From Arthrobacter sp. 9V (GTDB lineage Bacteria > Actinomycetota > Actinomycetes > Actinomycetales > Micrococcaceae): 64,000 bases of DNA. The stretch's first letter is position 1. Every line of letters begins with the position of its first letter. The notes beneath the pieces are model-generated. The model had not been told where the DNA came from and made no database searches. It worked only from the letters and a program-made list of their open reading frames with translations. The stretch covers positions 2,970,842 through 3,034,841 of the forward strand of contig NZ_LR732912.1 of NCBI RefSeq assembly GCF_902506065.1. Reading direction: 5' to 3'. The position numbers and the translations under genes are program-made. Shown here piece by piece: positions 58,540 through 64,000 of this stretch.

Positions 58540-59138
58540 GCACGCCGTCCTGCCGCACGCAGCTTCAGCGCCTGGACCACATATTCCACTCCGGTCCACA
58601 GCGTGATGGCAAGAGCCAGCATCATGACCCAGAAGGCGAGGTCCCCCAGCCATGGAGCGATCGCCTTCAGAGGAAGGATGTAGAGGAAGATGGCCACCGT
58701 TTGGATGACCGTTTTCAGTTTGCCGCCCCGTGAGGCGGGCATGACGCCGTACTTGATGACGACGAACCTGAGCGCGGTAATCCCCCATTCACGGACGAGG
58801 ATAAGGATGGTCACCCACCAGGGCAACTCTCCCACGATGGATAGGAGAACCAGCGCGGAACCGATCAGCAGTTTGTCGGCAATGGGATCGGCGATCTTGC
58901 CGAAATTGGTGATCAGGCCCCTGGCCCTGGCGATGTCGCCGTCGAGCTTGTCCGTATAGATCGCTACGGCGAAGGCTACAACGGCCGCCCAGCGCCAGAT
59001 ACCGTACTCGCCGTCATCGGCCACAAGGAACCATACAAAGAACGGAACCAAGGCGATGCGGAGCATGGTGAGGATGTTGGGCAGGTTCCAGACGTCGGAG
59101 CTGCTGGAAGTCGCGTTATCACCCTCGGCTGTAGTCAC
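58536..59138 (-). CDS. pgsA: CDP-diacylglycerol-glycerol-3-phosphate 3-phosphatidyltransferase
   Basis: A 200-residue integral membrane CDP-alcohol phosphatidyltransferase that makes phosphatidylglycerol phosphate. The family motif (D-G-x2-A-R...G...D...D) is seen in KLDGDIARARG with following FGKIADPIADK. About five to six hydrophobic segments. cinA overlaps its stop. It lies 23 bp after ftsK and may belong to the ftsK transcript. Confidence 0.93.
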   Translation of the reverse strand: MTTAEGDNATSSSSDVWNLPNILTMLRIALVPFFVWFLVADDGEYGIWRWAAVVAFAVAIYTDKLDGDIARARGLITNFGKIADPIADKLLIGSALVLLSIVGELPWWVTILILVREWGITALRFVVIKYGVMPASRGGKLKTVIQTVAIFLYILPLKAIAPWLGDLAFWVMMLALAITLWTGVEYVVQALKLRAAGRRA

Positions 59139-59161
59139 CCCACAAGGCTACCCTCTCTGGG

Positions 59162-62029
59162 CTACCTTCCCGTGAGCGACCAAGCGTCCTCGCCGCTGTC
59201 GTCGTCATCATTCGGTGCGTCGGCGCCGTCGTAATATTCGATCGCTTGCGTCCTATTGTCCAGGTCCGCCTGAACGAGGTCCTCGGCATAACCGCCGACG
59301 GCGATGTTCGAGTTTGCGTTCTCGCTCAGTGCCGCCGTGTGGGCGTCCGGCGCCGCAGGTGACTCCTGGCCCTTCATCGCGGCAAGAACAGCGGCGAGGT
59401 CATCAGGCTTGACAAGGACGTCACGGGCTTTGGACCCCTCGGATGGTCCCACAACCCCGCGGGATTCCAGGAGGTCCATGAGCCGGCCGGCCTTGGCAAA
59501 GCCCACGCGAAGCTTTCGCTGAAGCATGGACGTTGAACCGAACTGGGTGGTCACCACGAGTTCCGTTGCCTGAAGAAGGACCTCGAGGTCGTCTCCGATG
59601 TCGTCATCGATCTGCTTCTTGGGCGCCTCTGCAGCGACGTCGTCGCGGTAAACGGCCTGCAACTGCCCCTTGACGTGCTCCACAACTTTATGGATCTCTG
59701 ATTCGGTCACCCAGGCACCCTGGACACGCATGGCCTTGGAAGCGCCCATCGGGAGGAACAGCGCGTCACCTTGTCCGATCAGCTTCTCAGCGCCCGGCTG
59801 GTCCAACACAACACGGGAGTCAGTGACCGACGATGTGGCGAACGCCATACGGGATGGCACGTTCGCCTTGATCAGGCCCGTCACAACGTCCACGGATGGA
59901 CGCTGGGTTGCCAGCACCAAGTGGATGCCGGCGGCACGTGCGAGCTGGGTGATGCGGACGATCGAGTCTTCGACGTCCCGCGGTGCAACCATCATGAGGT
60001 CTGCGAGCTCGTCAACGATCACCAGCAGATACGGGTAAGGCTTGATGATGCGCTTTGAGTCCACGGGCGGCACAACCTTGCCTGCCCTGACCGCCTTGTT
60101 GAAATCGTCAATGTGCTTGTAGCCGTAATTGGCGAGGTCGTCGTAGCGGGCGTCCATCTCCCGGACCACCCATTGAAGGGCCTCGGCGGCCTTCTTGGGG
60201 TTGGTAATGATGGGCGTGATGAGGTGCGGCACACCCTCGTAGGCGGTGAGCTCCACACGCTTGGGGTCCACCATGACCATTCGCACCTCATCCGGCGTGG
60301 CCCGCATGAGGATGGAGGTGATCATGGAGTTCACGAAGCTGGACTTACCGGCACCGGTGGCACCGGCGACGAGCAAGTGGGGCATCTTGGCGAGGTTGGC
60401 TACGACGTAGCCGCCCTCAACATCCTTGCCGACGCCCATGACCATCGGGTGGTCCGTACGGCGCGCATTCTGGCTTCGAAGCACATCGCCCAGCGACACC
60501 GTTTCGCGGTCCGTGTTGGGAATCTCGATGCCGATGGCTGATTTGCCGGGGATGGGGCTCAGGATACGCACGTCACTGGACGCAACGGCGTAGGAAATGT
60601 TCTTGGACAGCGCCGTAACGCGCTCCACTTTGGTGCCGGGCGAGAGTTCGATCTCATAGCGCGTCACAGTAGGACCACGGCTGAAGCCCGTTACAGCGGC
60701 CTCAACATTGAACTGCGTGAGAGTGTCCGTCAAGGCCGCGACGACGGCGTCGTTGGCTTCCGTGCGCTCCTTCGGGATGGAGCCCGGCGTGAGGTAATCA
60801 GAGGCCGGCAAGGTGTAGGTGACGTCGCCGGCCAAGGAAAGCTGCTCTGTGCGTTGAGGGATGGGCGTTTGCGGGAGGGGTGCCCCTGTGGGCTTCGCCG
60901 GAACCTGCGCAACCTGAGGCGCGGGTGCAGAGATCTCCGGAGTAAGAATCGGGATGGCCTCGGTGGGGTTCTCGATCCCGGGGTTGGCACCCAGGCCCTG
61001 GGCGGCCTTGATCTTCCCGACGGCGATCTCCGCCTGGGTTGGACGACGCACACCCGGGGGAACCCGTGGTGCAGGCGTATCCGGGTTCTCGTCGTCGTCG
61101 ACTATTGCGTGCTCGAAAGCCTCGTCCCCGACGTAGCCCTCCAAGCCGGTGTCCGCTTCCTCGTCCTTGCCGAAGAAGCGCATGCGCTTTTTCTTCTTGG
61201 GCTTGGCGGCAGCTTCATTCTCATAGAGGTAGCTGCGGTCGTGGGCGTCCTTGCCGGACTCGTCCATAAGGTCCACGCCCATAAGGTGCTCGTAGGCGCC
61301 CCGGATACGGGACGGAATGGCACCGAACGGCGTGGCAGTCACGATCAGCACGGATACGAACGCCAGCAGTCCGTACAGAACAACGGGAACAGCCACGTGG
61401 ATCGCAGCCAAGGGAGCGGCCGCGAGGAAGCCCAACATTCCGCCGGCCTTGCGTAAGCCGTCGAAACCGTCCGCAACCGTGGGCAGCCCGCCGATCACAT
61501 GGGCCAGGCCGGAGCCGGCCAAGGTCATGATCATGAAGCCGATGCCCACACGGTTGTTGCCGCGTCCGTCCTGCGGCTTACGGAAGAGCCGGAAAGCACA
61601 GACGAACAGCATGAACGGCAGGATGAGGGACATCCATCCAAAAGTGCCGTTGACCACGCTGTAGACCATGTCCGGAAGCCAGCCTGTAAGACCCCACCAG
61701 GCAAAGGTGGCGATGGCGATGCCCAGCACCAAATTGAACAGGGCTGCACCATCCCGGCGATCAGCGGGGTCGAGATCGCTGACGTCGTAGCCGATTCGCC
61801 GGACCCCGGCGCCCACCACATGGCCTATGCCTTGCCAGAAACCTGACAGCATGCGCAGCGGCAGCGGCGCTTGGGGCTCGACGGCGGCCGCTTGCTTGGT
61901 GCGGGCAGTGCTGCCACGACCGCTTTTGCTGGCTGCGGCGCTGGTTTTGGATGCAGCTCCGCTTCGGCCTGTGCCGCCGGATTTGCTGCTTGAGCTGCCT
62001 CGTGGCGTGGAGGTAGTACGGGTCGCCAT
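59162..62029 (-). CDS. ftsK: DNA translocase FtsK
   Basis: A 955-residue septal DNA pump. A Ser/Ala/Lys-rich cytoplasmic start leads into about four membrane helices (about 95-240), then an acidic/Pro-rich linker. The motor domain has Walker A VAGATGAGKSS and Walker B LLVIVDELADLM. The C-terminal winged-helix gamma domain (TSMLQRKLRVGFAKAGRLMD) reads KOPS-type sites. I prefer the ATG at 62029; the frame stays open to 62092 but would pass through the terminator-like palindrome. No good ribosome site is visible before 62029. Confidence 0.94.
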   Translation of the reverse strand: MATRTTSTPRGSSSSKSGGTGRSGAASKTSAAASKSGRGSTARTKQAAAVEPQAPLPLRMLSGFWQGIGHVVGAGVRRIGYDVSDLDPADRRDGAALFNLVLGIAIATFAWWGLTGWLPDMVYSVVNGTFGWMSLILPFMLFVCAFRLFRKPQDGRGNNRVGIGFMIMTLAGSGLAHVIGGLPTVADGFDGLRKAGGMLGFLAAAPLAAIHVAVPVVLYGLLAFVSVLIVTATPFGAIPSRIRGAYEHLMGVDLMDESGKDAHDRSYLYENEAAAKPKKKKRMRFFGKDEEADTGLEGYVGDEAFEHAIVDDDENPDTPAPRVPPGVRRPTQAEIAVGKIKAAQGLGANPGIENPTEAIPILTPEISAPAPQVAQVPAKPTGAPLPQTPIPQRTEQLSLAGDVTYTLPASDYLTPGSIPKERTEANDAVVAALTDTLTQFNVEAAVTGFSRGPTVTRYEIELSPGTKVERVTALSKNISYAVASSDVRILSPIPGKSAIGIEIPNTDRETVSLGDVLRSQNARRTDHPMVMGVGKDVEGGYVVANLAKMPHLLVAGATGAGKSSFVNSMITSILMRATPDEVRMVMVDPKRVELTAYEGVPHLITPIITNPKKAAEALQWVVREMDARYDDLANYGYKHIDDFNKAVRAGKVVPPVDSKRIIKPYPYLLVIVDELADLMMVAPRDVEDSIVRITQLARAAGIHLVLATQRPSVDVVTGLIKANVPSRMAFATSSVTDSRVVLDQPGAEKLIGQGDALFLPMGASKAMRVQGAWVTESEIHKVVEHVKGQLQAVYRDDVAAEAPKKQIDDDIGDDLEVLLQATELVVTTQFGSTSMLQRKLRVGFAKAGRLMDLLESRGVVGPSEGSKARDVLVKPDDLAAVLAAMKGQESPAAPDAHTAALSENANSNIAVGGYAEDLVQADLDNRTQAIEYYDGADAPNDDDDSGEDAWSLTGR

Positions 62030-62046
62030 AAGTGCCACGCTACCGC

Positions 62047-62082
62047 AAGGGGGCCTGAAATCCGCGGATTTCAGGCCCCCTT
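62047..62082. terminator. 36-bp perfect palindrome between rnj and ftsK
   Basis: A gap-free perfect palindrome centred on CCGCGG, able to form a stem of about 16 bp. It follows the rnj stop by 22 bp and ends 17 bp before the ftsK ATG. Only TT follows the stem, so it may terminate rnj weakly, or protect or process the mRNA. Confidence 0.6.
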
Positions 62083-62104
62083 GGGCATTCATGTTGCTTG
62101 GCGG

Positions 62105-63796
62105 CTACGCCTCCAGGACTACCGGGATAATCATGGGGCGGCGGCGGAGCTTACGGTTGACCCAGGTTCCGATGATCCTGCGGACCACCTGCTGCAACTG
62201 GTGGTTGGTGTGATCCGTGTGGTTCAGCACAGCTTCTTCGAGCGCGGCGTTGATCTTGGGAATGATCTCGTCAAACACGGAATCATCCTCCGCTACGCCA
62301 CGTGCATGGATCTCCGGACCGGAGACGATCTTGCCGGTGGTGCGGCTGATGACAGTGATGACGGAAATGAAGCCCTCATCCCCCAGGACGCGACGATCCT
62401 TGAGGTCGGCGTCGGTAATTTCGCCCACGCTGGAACCGTCGACGTAGACGAAGCCGACTTCCACCTGGCCCACCACATTTGCCTTATGGTCCTTGAGGTC
62501 AATCACTGTGCCGTTGTCGCTCAGGATGATGCCCTCGGACGGAACGCCGGATTCGAGTGCAATGTTGCCATTGGCAATCAGGTGGCGTGTTTCACCGTGA
62601 ACGGGCATGGCATTGAGGGGCTCAAGGATGTTGTAGCAGTAAAGCAGTTCACCGGCCGCAGCGTGCCCGGACACGTGGACCTTGGCAGTGCCCTTGTGAA
62701 TCACGTCTGCGCCGAGCTTCAGGAGGCCGTTGATGATGCGGAAAACGGCGTTTTCATTGCCCGGGATAAGACTGGAAGCCAGGATCACGGTATCGCCCTT
62801 GCCCACAATCACGCGGTGATCGCCGTTGGCCATACGTGAGAGCGCTGCCATCGGCTCTCCCTGGGAACCCGTGGACATGAGGACTACGCGGTCGTCCGGC
62901 ATGTTGTCGATGTTCTTGATGTCCACCAGGATGCCTTCAGGCACATCCAAGTACCCGAGCTTGGCGGCGATGGCCATGTTGCGGACCATCGACCGGCCCA
63001 CGAAGGCCACCTTGCGGTTGTGCTTGGCTGCGGCATCCAGAACCTGCTGGACACGGTGGACGTGAGAGGAGAAGGAAGCCACGATGATGCGCTTCCTGGC
63101 CTGCCCGAACAACCGGTCCAGGGTGGGGCCGATTTCTTTTTCAGCCGTGGTGAATCCAGGCACGTCAGCGTTGGTGGAGTCCGCCATGAACAGGTCCACA
63201 CCCTCTTCGCCCAAACGGGCGAAGTGCCGAAGGTCCGTGATGCGGCCATCCAGCGGCAACTGATCCATCTTGAAGTCGCCGGTGTGAAGGACGTTTCCGC
63301 CTTCTGTGCGGATGAAAACTGCCAAGGCATCCGGAATGGAGTGGTTGACTGCCACAAACTCGCATTCGAACGGGCCGAACTGCTCCACCTGCCCTTCCGT
63401 GACGGTGAGCGTGTAGGGCTTGATCCGGTGTTCCTGAAGCTTGGCTTCCACCAGGGCAAGGGTCAGCTGCGATCCGATCAGAGGGATGTCAGCTTTGAGG
63501 CGCAGGAGGTACGGAACTGCACCAATGTGGTCCTCGTGACCATGGGTCAGCACGACGCCTACGATGTCCTGCAACCGGTTCTCGATGTACGAGAAATCAG
63601 GCAGGATCAAGTCGACGCCGGGCTGGGTCTCTTCGGGGAAGAGCACGCCGCAGTCAACCACCAGCAGTTTGCCGTCGATTTCGAAGACCGCCATGTTGCG
63701 GCCAATCTCTCCCAGTCCACCGAGCGGGACAATCCGCAACGTACCTTTGGGCAGTTTCGGCGGCGTAACCAGTCCGGGAAGGGCGGTTTGGGTCAT
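62105..63796 (-). CDS. rnj: Ribonuclease J
   Basis: A 563-residue beta-CASP metallo-beta-lactamase RNase with endo- and 5'-exonuclease activity in mRNA decay and rRNA maturation. The metal motif HGHEDH is near residue 86, with later HTGDFK and the ADSTNAD segment. The beta-CASP region has SSHVHRVQQ and the HVSGHAA motif. C-terminal domain complete. It lies directly downstream of dapA in the conserved actinobacterial order dapA-rnj-ftsK. Confidence 0.95.
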   Translation of the reverse strand: MTQTALPGLVTPPKLPKGTLRIVPLGGLGEIGRNMAVFEIDGKLLVVDCGVLFPEETQPGVDLILPDFSYIENRLQDIVGVVLTHGHEDHIGAVPYLLRLKADIPLIGSQLTLALVEAKLQEHRIKPYTLTVTEGQVEQFGPFECEFVAVNHSIPDALAVFIRTEGGNVLHTGDFKMDQLPLDGRITDLRHFARLGEEGVDLFMADSTNADVPGFTTAEKEIGPTLDRLFGQARKRIIVASFSSHVHRVQQVLDAAAKHNRKVAFVGRSMVRNMAIAAKLGYLDVPEGILVDIKNIDNMPDDRVVLMSTGSQGEPMAALSRMANGDHRVIVGKGDTVILASSLIPGNENAVFRIINGLLKLGADVIHKGTAKVHVSGHAAAGELLYCYNILEPLNAMPVHGETRHLIANGNIALESGVPSEGIILSDNGTVIDLKDHKANVVGQVEVGFVYVDGSSVGEITDADLKDRRVLGDEGFISVITVISRTTGKIVSGPEIHARGVAEDDSVFDEIIPKINAALEEAVLNHTDHTNHQLQQVVRRIIGTWVNRKLRRRPMIIPVVLEA

Positions 63797-63802
63797 GTTT
63801 TG

Positions 63803-64000
63803 CTACTTTCCGGCGGAACCGTCCTGGACGTCGAAGTCCATTCCGGCTTGCGCCAAATCCCCGCGGATGATGTCGATCTCGGCCGCGTCCGGCTCCACGA
63901 GGGGCAAACGGACAACCGAGTTGGGCAGGACTCCCTGCCACTTGAGAATCTGCTTGGCGGCTACTGCGCCTTGGACCCGCGTCATGGTTGCTCGTATGAC
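63803..64000 (-). CDS. dapA: 4-hydroxy-tetrahydrodipicolinate synthase, C-terminal part
   Basis: Only the last 65 residues are in the window; the gene continues past 64000. The fragment (TRVQGAVAAKQILKWQGVL, then NSVVRLPLVEP) matches the C-terminus of actinobacterial DapA, which condenses aspartate semialdehyde and pyruvate in the lysine/diaminopimelate pathway. The catalytic lysine is outside the window. Ends 6 bp before rnj. Confidence 0.85.
   Translation of the reverse strand, partial: VIRATMTRVQGAVAAKQILKWQGVLPNSVVRLPLVEPDAAEIDIIRGDLAQAGMDFDVQDGSAGK

Overview
The window is high-GC actinobacterial chromosome, most consistent with the Micrococcaceae (Arthrobacter or Paenarthrobacter type). 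The evidence is the gene order and protein sequences: a HelD-type RNA polymerase remodeller, a mycothiol-type DinB-fold protein, PriA in place of HisA and TrpF, ClgR, DUF3046 beside recA, and the order infC-rpmI-rplT-trmH, pheST, argCJBDFR-GH, tyrS. I see no rRNA, tRNA, insertion sequence, prophage or CRISPR array. Most genes lie on the minus strand, so most operons read right to left.

Layout from the left. Positions 1-435 are non-coding, with a G-quadruplex-type tract and 32-bp tandem repeats. Then come tyrS, a HelD-like helicase, and a divergent alkylation-repair pair (Mpg and an Ada-AlkA fusion); the same 32-bp repeat family recurs just after the fusion gene. The arginine genes follow (argH-argG and argR-F-D-B-J-C, 7.3-16.0 kb), nearly all with overlapping stop and start codons and with probable ArgR sites before argC and argG.

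An accessory block at 16.1-25.4 kb carries a fatty-acid desaturase, a quinone oxidoreductase, a 1318-residue Pls-type (poly-epsilon-lysine-synthetase-like) NRPS with an M1 metallopeptidase 11 nt downstream, a convergent Sfp-type phosphopantetheinyl transferase and a secreted V8-like protease. The synthetase, its carrier-protein activator and a possible polymer-trimming peptidase form the best candidate for an unexplored biosynthetic system. pheT-pheS follow.

A second accessory block (29.4-35.0 kb) holds a small HExxH membrane protein, a SIMPL protein, pyroglutamyl peptidase, an apparently LexA-controlled radical SAM enzyme, a MutT protein, an MFS exporter and a CDF transporter. The translation operon infC-rpmI-rplT then shows a non-ATG (ATT) start for infC, a long low-complexity tail on IF-3, and an extra C-terminal module on L20. 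Histidine genes hisC-hisB-hisH-priA enclose a 52-residue membrane protein that is easily missed.

From 44.9 kb the window is rich in DNA-damage functions: lexA diverges from a LysM protein (probable SOS division inhibitor) across three candidate LexA boxes, followed by dinG-hflX and later recX-recA with a LexA box. dapF, miaA-miaB, DUF3046, a MarR regulator, clgR-cinA-pgsA, ftsK, rnj and the 3' end of dapA complete the window. All functional calls rest on reading the sequence and remembered family features; no database search was run.
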